Shown: positions 15,090 through 22,922, counted from the first letter of the stretch. The stretch is DNA of 32,221 nucleotides from Amycolatopsis echigonensis (GCF_014174495.1 NZ_JACJHR010000089.1:1-32221), one strand, 5' to 3'. Translations and numbers: made by a program. The notes: generated by a model not told the origin, from the letters alone.

Positions 15090-15968
15090 ATGCTGTCGGC
15101 ACCCGACCTCACCGCTGCCCTGCCCGCGGCACAGGCCGCGATCGATCTTGCGGTCGAGCATGTCCTCAGCCACCGTCCTCGCTCGATCCGGTACAAGGGC
15201 GACCGCGACCCTGTGTCCGAAGTGGACGAGGACGTCGAACACGTGGTCCGCCAACGGTTGATTGCCGATGGACGCACCGAAATCGGGTTCCTCGGAGAGG
15301 AAACCGGCTCGGTTGGCAACCAGGAGACGTACTGGGTTCTCGATCCCATCGACGGCACGATCAACCACCACCACGGCAGTCCCTTGTGCGCGATCGCGCT
15401 CGGGCTCGTGCACAACCACCGCCCCATCCTCGGCGTCACAGCGCTTCCCTTTCTCGGACACCGCTACTGGGCGACCGACGGGCAGGGCGCTTACCGCGAC
15501 GGAGAACCAATCGCCGCCTCGGGCACTGAGTCGCTCGATCGAGCCCTGATCGGGTTCAGCGACTATGGCAGCGGCCAGGACACTGCGCTACGAGACGTGC
15601 TCTGCTCCACTGTGGACCGGGAACTCACGGCACGAGCACAAGGGCTTCGCCGTTACGGCTCGTCCGCACTTGACCTCGTCTGGGTCGCCGACGGCACCCT
15701 TGATGCCTGCGTCCTGCTCGGCAACCGGACGTGGGACACCGCGGCCGGGGCCGTCATCGCCCGAGAGGCCGGAGCCCTCGTCCTGGATGCCGACGCCAGC
15801 CCACACACCACTCGTTCCCGGTGCGCGATTGCCACCACGCCAGGACTTCGCGAGGAGTTGCTGCCCTTCCTGCACGTCCTGCGTGGCACCCGTTTTTGGC
15901 CCGATGGCGACCGACACGAACCCGTCATGAGTCCGACCAGTTTGCCGCAGAGCAGTGAACCACAGTGA
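15090..15968 (+). CDS. Inositol-monophosphatase-family phosphatase (292 aa)
   Basis: Mg-dependent sugar- or nucleotide-phosphatase of the IMPase/FBPase/CysQ group. Metal ligands are Glu70-Glu71 (FLGEET) and Asp85-Pro-Ile-Asp88-Gly-Thr (WVLDPIDGTINH), and Asp216 in NRTWDTAAGAVIAREAGA. Between them is the family core (CAIALGLVHNHRPILGV, GAYRDGEPIAASG). Length fits the family. The start is the ATG after gaagga. It follows the Nudix gene by 73 bases on the same strand, so the pterin, Nudix and phosphatase genes probably serve one small-molecule pathway; the substrate is not evident. Confidence 0.92.
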   Translation: MLSAPDLTAALPAAQAAIDLAVEHVLSHRPRSIRYKGDRDPVSEVDEDVEHVVRQRLIADGRTEIGFLGEETGSVGNQETYWVLDPIDGTINHHHGSPLCAIALGLVHNHRPILGVTALPFLGHRYWATDGQGAYRDGEPIAASGTESLDRALIGFSDYGSGQDTALRDVLCSTVDRELTARAQGLRRYGSSALDLVWVADGTLDACVLLGNRTWDTAAGAVIAREAGALVLDADASPHTTRSRCAIATTPGLREELLPFLHVLRGTRFWPDGDRHEPVMSPTSLPQSSEPQ

Positions 15969-15993
15969 GGAGCCGGACACGAAGGCGGACGCG

Positions 15994-16272
15994 ATGGTGA
16001 TCCTGCCGAGTCCTCGCTGCTCGCCGGAAACCCCCGAACTGCCGTTCGATGCTGTCCACGGTAAAGCCGCGTGCCGCCATGCCGACAACGGACCACTCAC
16101 CGAGTACCTCCCCAGCCTTGGACAACTGCCCGCCACGGGGCCGTCCGCGGTTCCGCTCGACCTCGACGAGGAACGAGCCGCCGCGCGGCGGGCCGCGCTG
16201 GAGGGACCGCGGCCCGACGACGAGCACCTGGCGCTTCTCGACCGCGTGCTGCAAGCACTGCGCCGCCTGTGA
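15994..16272 (+). CDS. Small hypothetical protein (92 aa)
   Basis: The ATG at 15994 follows gaagg; an in-frame GTG at 15955 is a weaker start. The first half is Pro- and Ser-rich and contains two Cys (PSPRCSPETPELPFD; AACRHAD). The second half forms a charged helix (LDLDEERAAARRAALEG, DDEHLALLDRVLQALRRL). The stop at 16272 overlaps an in-frame GTG (16269) of the next gene. I do not recognise a family. The reverse frame over the same stretch looks less protein-like. Confidence 0.5.
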   Translation: MVILPSPRCSPETPELPFDAVHGKAACRHADNGPLTEYLPSLGQLPATGPSAVPLDLDEERAAARRAALEGPRPDDEHLALLDRVLQALRRL

Positions 16273-17436
16273 CCAGCGCCGCCGCGACCTTGGCTGGAGT
16301 CCGTTTCATGCACCCGGCAACCGATGGCCTCAAGATTCCCGACCCGATCCCGGACGCTTCGATCTTCCAGCCCGCGCCGTGGGTCGCTCCGTCTTCCGAG
16401 CAGCTTCCCTTCCTCCGCCGGCGGCTTCACGAGCACTACGCCAACATCGCGGCCGAGGGCGCCCAGCAAGGACGTACAGGCCAGGTCGCCCGAGCCGCCG
16501 CGGCGGAGAGCGAGGGCCGGGAAGTGCGTCGATACGCCCGCGATGAAGCCGACCGCCTCCAGAACGCGAGCCTGACGTGGGTCGACCACGAGGCGATCGA
16601 GATGGCCGTGACCTACTCGTCCACCCCGTCCACCGAACCCGCCCGCTCGGACCGAATGCCCAGCATGACCGGCTTCATGCTGTTCGAGAGCTGCATCGGC
16701 GGCGCCCTCTATGACGCCGCGCGTGCGCAAGACCTGCCAGGCTCAGGATGGATACCAGCCCCCTGGCTCTACGACGTCTCCGGTTACGTCGAGGCCCCAA
16801 TCGTCGCCATTAGCTGGTCACACCTGCCACCGCCGCACGAGGACCGGGTCCAACTGTCGTTCTACACCCCAAATCGGCCGCCCCACTGGACCGGCCTGCC
16901 CCCGGACACGTTCGTCGCCCAGTGGGCAGCGACAAAGACCCGCTACAGCGCGGGCTACTTCGCCGACCATGTCCGCTCGGTCTCGGCCCGGATGAGCCCG
17001 ATGCCGGTACTCGCTACCTTCACCGCGACCCTTCAATTCGGTGAACTGCTCCCCGAACCCGACGCGAACCACTGCGCCGGGTGGGTCCAGACCGTCTACG
17101 GCCTATGGCAATTGCTCGACCACAAAGTCAAGAAACCGCTGACCCAGACCGATGTGATTGCAGCTCCGCGATCAGTGACCCGAGGCGACGCCCGAGCCGG
17201 CATCATCGCGACGAGCGCCGTGAACGTCGTCCGGGTACACCCGCGGTTCAGGACTGAAGACCTGCCTCCCCACGACGGAGACGACAACGCCGACCACGAC
17301 ACGTCGGACGAAAGCCGCAGCTCGCCTCACTATCGCCACCGGTACTGGCGCGGCCCGTATCGCGCAAACATGTGTATGAACACCTGGGGGCATAGCGAAG
17401 GAAACTGCGAACACAAAGAGGTGTCCGTGGGTCGGC

Positions 17437-17441
17437 ATTTG
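17437..17441. repeat. Target-site duplication, left copy
   Basis: ATTTG immediately outside the left inverted end; identical to 19030-19034. Confidence 0.88.
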
Positions 17442-17501
17442 TGTCGTCTGCCACGGCCGTGGGACCACCACGTGGCCAGTCATGGGACCACCGACAGCGG
17501 T
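17442..17501 (+). repeat. Left terminal inverted repeat (60 bp)
   Basis: Begins TGTCGTCTGCCAC and ends GACAGCGGT. It contains GGGACCACC at 17461 and again at 17484 (period 23). Five mismatches to the right end. Confidence 0.92.
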
Positions 17502-17691
17502 GCAGAACTGGAACAGGTTATCGCGATGGCGATTGGCGGACGCTGTGTTCCCGGATGGCCGGTCAGCGGCTATGAGCGGACGTTCAGGCGGCCCGGAATC
17601 TGGCTGCTGATCTTGATAGTGCGGGCCAGCGGCCGAACTTCACCTGTGAACACAGTCAGTGCTGGGCGGCAGCAGCAACCGCGGTGGATTC

Positions 17692-18666
17692 TCAGACCGT
17701 GCGGCGCTCTTGCCGGTCGAGTTCGGCCAGCGTGCGTAGCGGATTCACGATCAGATCGAACAGACAGCTCGTCCGACGAGCCCATTGCATCGGGTTGTTG
17801 CCCTCGTCGAACGCAGCGGCGGACGCGAACTGGTCCTGGAGGTTCACCGGCAGCTTGCCGGCCAGAGCCGCACCGAGCTCGCGACGCAGGAGAGCTTGCG
17901 GAGACGACGGCCGAATGAATCGACTAAGCCTGTCGGTGGCCGGGACAGGGGTGTCGGAGGTGCCATCGAGAGCCGTGGCGGCTTCTCGCACCCAATCGTC
18001 GTCGCAGGCGTCAGGGAGCGGTACGGCGACCTGCTGGACGCTGGCGATCGCGCTCCGTCCCAGGGCGAGTGAGAGTCCGCCGGGGTCCTCGTGATAGTTG
18101 AGGTAGCGGGCGACGTCCACGCCTGGAGGGCAGACCTCGTCGAGAACTACGTCACCCATGAAGTCGCTGGGGTCTATGAGCCAGCCCTCCCGCACAACGA
18201 CGGACGGCACCAGAAGAACGCGGTACAGGTAGAACTGGCTGCCGCGGTCAGCTTGGTCGCGCATCCGCCTCAGCATGTTGTGGACCGCGGACTCGTATGT
18301 GCCGACATGGAGGGCTTTCCCGCGCTGGCGCGCGGCCCACGCGGCGACCCGCTTCGCGCCGCCCATCACTCTTCGTGTCTCGGGCGTGAGATCGGCCGCC
18401 GGGTCGAAGTCCCTCGTCGGCCAGTCCGGCACCGTGGTCGTGTGGTACCAGGCGAACTGTGCGATCTTGTCGGCGTCGAGCGCAAGATCGTCGGGATTGA
18501 CCGTCACCCGGGGAGCGTTTTCGTGTTCGCACGTCGTTCCGCACCCAGGGCACACCTCTCTACCTTGCTCCCAGCGGTCGATCCAATCGAGTCCGACCAG
18601 CCACTCGTGGGCGCAGATCCCGCACAGCATGCGGCGGTCGCGCGAGAAATCGATCGGCCGTTCCAT
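17692..18666 (-). CDS. Transposon cargo: zinc-ribbon protein with an unidentified, possibly ADP-ribosyltransferase-like domain (324 aa)
   Basis: The chosen start is ATG 18666, six bases after GATAAT, as for a leaderless message; a longer frame to 18846 is open but low in quality. The N-terminus holds two Cys pairs, CGIC (about 14-17) and CPGC (about 38-41), a zinc ribbon. Next come WYHTTTVPDWP, then GKALHVGTYESAVHNMLRRM and SQFYLYRVLLVPSVVV. A HxGT motif followed by a Tyr-bearing strand recalls ADP-ribosyltransferase or RES-type folds, but this is only a resemblance. The C-terminus is helical (SPQALLRRELGAALAGKL). No DDE, HUH or recombinase motif is visible, so it is cargo rather than transposase. 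It is the only gene between the inverted ends, which suggests a selected function such as defence or a toxin. Confidence 0.75.
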   Translation of the reverse strand: MERPIDFSRDRRMLCGICAHEWLVGLDWIDRWEQGREVCPGCGTTCEHENAPRVTVNPDDLALDADKIAQFAWYHTTTVPDWPTRDFDPAADLTPETRRVMGGAKRVAAWAARQRGKALHVGTYESAVHNMLRRMRDQADRGSQFYLYRVLLVPSVVVREGWLIDPSDFMGDVVLDEVCPPGVDVARYLNYHEDPGGLSLALGRSAIASVQQVAVPLPDACDDDWVREAATALDGTSDTPVPATDRLSRFIRPSSPQALLRRELGAALAGKLPVNLQDQFASAAAFDEGNNPMQWARRTSCLFDLIVNPLRTLAELDRQERRTV

Positions 18667-18672
18667 GGCTCC

Positions 18673-18678
18673 ATTATC
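18673..18678 (-). promoter_or_regulatory. -10 element of the cargo gene
   Basis: GATAAT on the reverse strand, six bases before the ATG at 18666. The spacing implies transcription starts at or next to the start codon. No clear -35 box. Confidence 0.5.
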
Positions 18679-18969
18679 CGGAGGGAGGTCGATGGCGGCG
18701 GATCGAGCCGTTGTTACCGCAGGTGCAGCGCTGGCGTCCGTGTCGGGTCGGGCCACTCTCGGCCGTCTCATCGCCGACCCATCCATAGAGACACTGCCGT
18801 GTTGATCGCGTCGCTCAGTGGCCTGTGCCAGCGGCATCAAGGTCACTGCGCAAACAATCGGAATCGGTCATCCACCGTTCGACCGCACATCGGCATTACA
18901 GGACATTCGGTCGCCATCGCCATGATCGCTCCGCGACGCAGATCTGGAACACGTTTCTCTCGGTAGATT

Positions 18970-19029
18970 ACCGCTGTCGCTGGTCCCATGACTGGCAACG
19001 TGGTTGTCCCACGACGGTGGCAGACGACA
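18970..19029 (-). repeat. Right terminal inverted repeat (60 bp)
   Basis: On the reverse strand it begins TGTCGTCTGCCAC and ends GACAGCGGT, 55 of 60 positions identical to 17442-17501. Beyond base 60 the two ends stop matching. Confidence 0.92.
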
Positions 19030-19034
19030 ATTTG
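19030..19034. repeat. Target-site duplication, right copy
   Basis: ATTTG immediately outside the right inverted end; identical to 17437-17441. Confidence 0.88.
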
Positions 19035-19253
19035 CGCGGGCCGGTCGGCGCGCCATTCCGCGAGCGTGTCACGGAACTGCGCGGCTCACCGGCTCGTAAC
19101 TCCGGCACCGGCCAGCCCAAGCCGTAGACCGCGACCTGCACGTCGATGATGAGGCGAGGCGCCCTCGGGCTCGATACGTCGCATGCTCCGAGGTAGTCGG
19201 CTCGAAACATCAGATCAGAGCTGGCCTGCCTGTTACGCCTTCTCGGCCGGCGG

Positions 19254-19653
19254 TCATGGCTCGAATCGGAAACCGTAGGTTCGGTCGCCGATGGGCACGC
19301 GACCGTAAGGCGATCGGCGCTGCAGGAGGATGCCCGCCAGCGCCTGGTCGACGAGGTCTTCAAGATCGACGATGCTGCGTCGTTCCAAGAGCATGACGTA
19401 GTGCGTTGCGTGGGGGCTTTCCCTTGGGAGGTTGCCAGTCGGAGTCTTCATTGATGCGGAGGCAATGTTCGACGCCGTGTCGCGGGCACCTCCAGACGGC
19501 GGGTATCTCGGCGTCTGTCGAGAACGGCACAGTGAACTCGTGTCCTCTTCGGCACGCGAAGCGGACTTGAATCCGCGGCGCCGGCCGCGCATCGCGATCC
19601 GGTTCGCCAGTGGGCGTTCCCAGGCGGTAGCCCCGCAAGACGCGTCTGGGCAT
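19254..19653 (-). pseudogene. rbpA: rbpA paralogue with a one-base frameshift
   Basis: RbpA binds RNA polymerase and group 1 sigma factors in actinobacteria. From ATG 19653 the first frame reads MPRRVLRGYRLGTPTGEPDR, then the zinc core (Cys34, His38, Cys56, His59, close to the known ligand set) with HEFTVPFSTDAEIPAVWRC, up to GKPPRN. Then it shifts: THYVMLLERRSIVDLEDLVD, the sigma-interacting tail, continues in another frame to the stop at 19254. Deleting one of the two T bases at 19406-19407 restores the exact family junction KPPRTHYVMLLERR and a 132-residue protein. Without repair the product stops at 19360 and lacks the sigma-binding tail. A sequencing error is possible. Streptomyces also carry a second RbpA-like gene, so loss could be tolerated. 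Confidence 0.88.
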
Positions 19654-19663
19654 CATGATCTCC

Positions 19664-19694
19664 GCTCGCGTATCGGATGGCTGGTGTCGCGAGC
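19664..19694. repeat. Inverted repeat upstream of the rbpA remnant
   Basis: GCTCGCG (19664-19670) and CGCGAGC (19688-19694) are a perfect 7-bp inverted pair with a 17-base spacer, between the HTH gene end (19720) and the rbpA start (19653). It could be an operator or a weak terminator. Confidence 0.35.
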
Positions 19695-19719
19695 CGTTCT
19701 CGTGCCCGCTGTCGCTTGG

Positions 19720-19941
19720 CTATGGGGTTTTGGTTTTGGTCCGGGTAGCGCCGCCGCGTCCACGCAGCACCACGCCGGACTCGGTCAGGATTCGGTGCAC
19801 GAAGCCGTACGAGCGGTCGGTGGCCTCGGCCAGTGCACGGATGCTGGCGCCCTTTTCGTACTTCTTCTTCAGGTCAGCAGCCATCTTGATGCGGGCCTCG
19901 CCGGTGATCCGCTTTCCCTTGACCGTGGTGTGTGCTGCCAT
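19720..19941 (-). CDS. Small helix-turn-helix protein (73 aa)
   Basis: The ATG at 19941 follows aggag by eight bases. Almost the whole protein is a resolvase-like HTH: GEARIKMAADLKKKYEKGAS, IRALAEATDRSYGFVHRILT, ESGVVLRGRGG. It has a basic tail (TRTKTKTP) and no other domain, so it is a DNA-binding factor only. It lies 21 bases after the NB-ARC/TPR gene, in one leftward unit. Short single-domain HTH proteins of this type are widespread in actinomycetes. Confidence 0.85.
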   Translation of the reverse strand: MAAHTTVKGKRITGEARIKMAADLKKKYEKGASIRALAEATDRSYGFVHRILTESGVVLRGRGGATRTKTKTP

Positions 19942-19962
19942 GTCGTTCGCTCCTCTTCGCAT

Positions 19963-22086
19963 TCAGGCGGTCGGTTGGTCGGAGTCGAGGGCGTCGCGCC
20001 GGGCGATGACGGTGGCCTTGCTCTTGTCGGCGCCGGGGCCGGCGGCGGTGTAGTAGTCGATGGCCTGGCTGTAGCAGCGGTGGGCCTCGGCGGTGTCGCC
20101 GAGCGCGGCGTGGACCTCGCCGAGCACAGTGCATAGGTCGGCCAGGTAGCCGACCGAGCCGTAGTCGCGCACGGCCTGCTCGATCTCGGCCAGCTCCGAC
20201 ACTGCCTCGGCGGCTTGCCCGTTCAGGGTCAGGGCCCGCGCCAAGTGCAGGACGGTGCGGGCGTGGCCGATGTCATCGCCGATGCCGGTGAACATGCTCG
20301 CCGCCAGCCGCAGGTGGTGGAGTGCGAGCTGGGCGTCGGCGATCTTGGGGTGCAGGGCGGTTTCGCCGAGGCGTCGGTGTCGCAGCGCGATGCTGCGGGC
20401 GTCGTTCATCCCCTCGGCGACTTCCAGGGCATGTTCGAGGTCCGGGAGGGCGGCGTGCGGGTCGTCGGCCTTGAGGTGGGCGCGGGCGCGGGTGGACAGC
20501 GCGCCGGAGTGCAGCCACGGGTCACCGACTTCGGCGGCCAGCTCGACGGCGATCGTGCAGATGGCGACTGCGGCCTCGTGGTGGCCGAGGTTGGTCTCGC
20601 CGAAGCCCTGGCGGGTGCGGCAGACGACCTCCAGGATGTGCCCGGCGTCGGCGGCGGCATTAGCCCCGAGGAACTGCGAGCTCACCAACTCACCGGCGGT
20701 GTAGTTGGGTCGCAGCGGGTTCCACAGGACCTCGCCGAACTGGTACACCAGCTCCGTCCAGCCCTGGTCGGCGGCGTCCTGTTGAGCGGCGAGAAGGTTG
20801 GCGCGTTCGGTCTCGGCCCAGTCCAGGGCGGCCTTCGCGTCGGCGAACATGCCGGTGTCCAGATCGGTGTAGACGGGGCTGAACCGGCGAGGGAAAGGAT
20901 TGATGATCTTGTCGGCCGCCGCCCCGCGCCGCAGGTACCACTCGATCATCCGGCGGCGCACCGCCAGCCGCTTGGCCTGGTCATCCTGGCCTGCCAGGGC
21001 TCGCACGTGCTCACGCAGGACGTCGTGCAGCCGGTAGCGCTCGTCCCCGGACTCGGTGACGAGGTTCGCCTCCACCAGCCGCCCGAGCCCGCGGCCGACG
21101 TCGGTGACCGGCACGTCGAGCCCGGCGGCGAGCGGCTCGGCTGTGAACTCGACGCCGGGATGCTCGGCCAGACCGCGGTAGAGCCGGGCGGTGGTGGCGT
21201 CTAGGTCCTCGTAACTCATCTGCAGCACTCCTTCAACGGACAGCTCGTGCGGGTCCAAAGCGCCAGTGGACGCCTCGGCGAGGTGGGTCAGCCGGGTGAT
21301 CAGGCGCGCCGGGTCGCGCCGGGGGTAGGCGGCGAGATGGGCTCCGGCGATGGTTAGGGCCAGCGGATGCCCGTGACAGCGGATGGCCAGCGCGTGCAGC
21401 AGCTCCTCGCCGATGGGCTGTCGATCCTCGTCGAGGAGGCCGGTCAGGAGCGCGGCGCCGGTGGCGGCGGGGAAGCAGTCGAGGTCGAGGTGGCGGAAGC
21501 CCGCGATGGCCAGCTCGGCGAGCCGATTGCGGCTGGTGACCAGGATCGTGCCGCGCGCCGTGGCAGGTACCAGGGGCTGCACCTGCTCGGCGGAACGGGC
21601 GTTGTCGACCAGCATGGCCACCGCCTTGTCCGAGGTGACCGTTCGGTACAGCGCGACCAGCTCGGCCACCTCGCCCGGCAGGTCGTCGGCGGCGACGCCG
21701 AGCGCGCGGAGCCATCCGGCGAGGACCTGCGCGGTGGCCGGTGGCGGGTGGCCGCTCCAGCCGTTGAGGTCCACGTGCAGCACGCCGTCGGGGTGGCGCT
21801 CGTGGTGTCCGTCGAGCCAGCGCACCGCCAAGCCGGTCTTGCCGACCCCGCCCAGGCCGGTCACCACCACGCGGGTCGGGCCCGCCGTGGTGAGCAGACG
21901 GTCCAGCCGCTCCAATTCATCTGCGCGGTCGACCCAGGTGTGCGCGGGCGGCGGAAGCTGCCGGGGAACCGGCACTCGGTGCTCGGGAGCGTGCAGGACG
22001 ATGGTGTCGGCGGTTACCGTGCGGGCTTGCAGCACCTGGCCGTGGACCGATCCGGACACGGTGTTGATGTGCTCGGCCTTGTTCAT
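19963..22086 (-). CDS. NB-ARC/STAND NTPase with TPR repeats (707 aa)
   Basis: Signal-transducing P-loop ATPase without a DNA-binding domain. Residues 1-30 hold INTVSGSVHGQVLQARTV, a short N-terminal motif often seen before STAND modules in actinomycete conflict proteins. Walker A is VVVTGLGGVGKTGLA (Lys83, Thr84) and the Walker B region is KAVAMLVDNARSAEQVQPLV, followed by TILVTSRNRL. A winged-helix part (YRLHDVLREHVRALA) follows, then about 250 residues of TPRs (AAVAICTIAVELAAEVGDPW, GDTAEAHRCYSQAIDYYTAA). The ATG at 22086 overlaps the methyltransferase stop (ATGA); the longer frame to 22422 is a shadow of that gene. It resembles AfsR-type proteins lacking the SARP domain. Confidence 0.88.
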   Translation of the reverse strand: MNKAEHINTVSGSVHGQVLQARTVTADTIVLHAPEHRVPVPRQLPPPAHTWVDRADELERLDRLLTTAGPTRVVVTGLGGVGKTGLAVRWLDGHHERHPDGVLHVDLNGWSGHPPPATAQVLAGWLRALGVAADDLPGEVAELVALYRTVTSDKAVAMLVDNARSAEQVQPLVPATARGTILVTSRNRLAELAIAGFRHLDLDCFPAATGAALLTGLLDEDRQPIGEELLHALAIRCHGHPLALTIAGAHLAAYPRRDPARLITRLTHLAEASTGALDPHELSVEGVLQMSYEDLDATTARLYRGLAEHPGVEFTAEPLAAGLDVPVTDVGRGLGRLVEANLVTESGDERYRLHDVLREHVRALAGQDDQAKRLAVRRRMIEWYLRRGAAADKIINPFPRRFSPVYTDLDTGMFADAKAALDWAETERANLLAAQQDAADQGWTELVYQFGEVLWNPLRPNYTAGELVSSQFLGANAAADAGHILEVVCRTRQGFGETNLGHHEAAVAICTIAVELAAEVGDPWLHSGALSTRARAHLKADDPHAALPDLEHALEVAEGMNDARSIALRHRRLGETALHPKIADAQLALHHLRLAASMFTGIGDDIGHARTVLHLARALTLNGQAAEAVSELAEIEQAVRDYGSVGYLADLCTVLGEVHAALGDTAEAHRCYSQAIDYYTAAGPGADKSKATVIARRDALDSDQPTA

Positions 22087-22922
22087 GCGCGCTCCGCGGG
22101 CTCGGGACGGCGGTCGGCGAGCACGGCGTTGCCCCACAGGCACTCGCGTACGGGCAGGGTGAGCCCGTCCGGTCGCCACAAGCCGATCGGCGCCACGCCG
22201 TCCGGGTGTGGTTGCCACGGTCCCAGCAGGTCGGCGAACTGCCGCCGGCTTCGGTGGACGAGCGTGATCCCGGCCCTGGCGAGACAGTCCTCGATCGCAC
22301 CGGCCGATTCCAGCCCGAGGACGATGCCGTCGGCGTGTGAGGCGGCCAACAGCGAGCCGGGTGCCAGCCGCTCGTGGTACCTGGCCAATGCGGCGGCCGG
22401 ATCCTCGGCGTCGGGCAGGCAATGCAACACCGACCCGGCCACCACGCCCACCGGGCGAGTCAGATCGAGCAGCCGAGTGGTCACGGCATGGTCGAGCACC
22501 TCGTCAACGTGCCGCAGGTCGGCCTCGATCACCCCGGTGCTCGGATCGTCCGCATGGACGATCAGACCGAGACCGGCGATGGCTATGGGGTCGCGATCGA
22601 CGTAGACGACGCGGACGTCAGGACGTTCAGCCTGGGCGAGATGGTGCACGGGGTGGGCGCTGAACATGCCCGCACCCAGGTCGAGGAACTGCTCGATTCC
22701 GGCCGTGAGCATGTGAAGGACTGCGCGGCGGACGAAGGCGCGGCTCTCGCGGACGAATACGTCATACCCAGGCACCAGCGTGGTGATCTTGTCGGCCACG
22801 GCGCGGTCGGACGCGAAGTTGTGCCCACCACCGAGCAGGTAGTCGTAGATCCGGAACAGCGACGGCGCGTCGGGGTCTACCTGTTGTTCAAGACCTGACG
22901 CGCTCTCATGCGTCGCCATCAC
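22083..22922 (-). CDS. SAM-dependent methyltransferase, Methyltransf_19/DUF574 family (279 aa)
   Basis: The family hallmark PSLFRIYDYLLGGGHNFASD opens the protein (residues 20-39). The SAM-binding site follows in QFLDLGAGMF, VRVVYVDRDPIAIA and the acidic strand around VIEADLRHVDEVL. Length is typical. These proteins are very numerous in actinomycetes and often sit beside regulators; their substrates are mostly unknown. The GTG at 22922 has better spacing from ggag than the ATG three bases later. It heads a leftward unit with the NB-ARC/TPR gene, coupled by a 4-base overlap. Confidence 0.9.
   Translation of the reverse strand: MMATHESASGLEQQVDPDAPSLFRIYDYLLGGGHNFASDRAVADKITTLVPGYDVFVRESRAFVRRAVLHMLTAGIEQFLDLGAGMFSAHPVHHLAQAERPDVRVVYVDRDPIAIAGLGLIVHADDPSTGVIEADLRHVDEVLDHAVTTRLLDLTRPVGVVAGSVLHCLPDAEDPAAALARYHERLAPGSLLAASHADGIVLGLESAGAIEDCLARAGITLVHRSRRQFADLLGPWQPHPDGVAPIGLWRPDGLTLPVRECLWGNAVLADRRPEPAERA

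Larger units (their letters stand above)
17442..19029. mobile_element. 1588-bp transposon-like element with 60-bp inverted ends, no transposase
   Basis: The ends are inverted copies (17442-17501 and 18970-19029, 55 of 60 bases identical), start TGT and end ACA, and are flanked by the direct repeat ATTTG (17437-17441 and 19030-19034). Within each end the motif GGGACCA or a close variant occurs twice, 23 bases apart, resembling paired transposase-binding sites. A TGT/ACA terminus, 5-bp duplication and spaced end repeats are features known from Tn7-, Tn5053- and Mu-type transposons. The interior has only one gene (17692-18666, leftward), which is not a transposase by sequence. It is therefore probably mobilised in trans. 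Confidence 0.9.
16308..19127 (+). pseudogene. Hypothetical gene interrupted by a transposon-like element
   Basis: The ATG at 16308 follows ggag with seven bases spacing. The frame codes for an unknown protein (LPFLRRRLHEHYANIAAEGA, GWIPAPWLYDVSGYVEAPIV, SAVNVVRVHPRF, YRHRYWRGPYRANMC) up to codon 378, ending at 17441 in GRHL. There the element 17442-19029 begins. Reading on from 19035 in the same phase after removal of the element and one ATTTG copy gives RGPVGAPFRERVTEL and a stop at 19127, for a 408-residue protein. This tail is what I would expect from related actinomycete hypothetical proteins, which end with a basic RHLxGPxGAP-type motif. As it stands the frame runs through the element to 17918, replacing the last 30 residues with 159 unrelated ones. 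Function unknown. Confidence 0.85.

Noticed and set aside
17442..17918. C-terminal 159 residues of the open frame that enters the transposon
   Set aside because: These codons come from the inverted repeat, the empty left arm and the antisense of the cargo gene, so they are not native protein.
17692..18666. Cargo gene as the element's own transposase
   Set aside because: Neither a DDE triad, HUH motif nor recombinase signature is visible; the zinc ribbon alone is not enough.
18968..19209. Reverse-strand frame with fairly protein-like sequence (MFRADYLGACDV...)
   Set aside because: It is antisense to the displaced 3' end of the interrupted gene and runs into the transposon's right inverted repeat.
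20215..21204. Forward open frame (329 codons) opposite the NB-ARC/TPR gene
   Set aside because: Gly/Val-rich shadow typical of high-GC DNA; the reverse strand has Walker motifs and TPRs.
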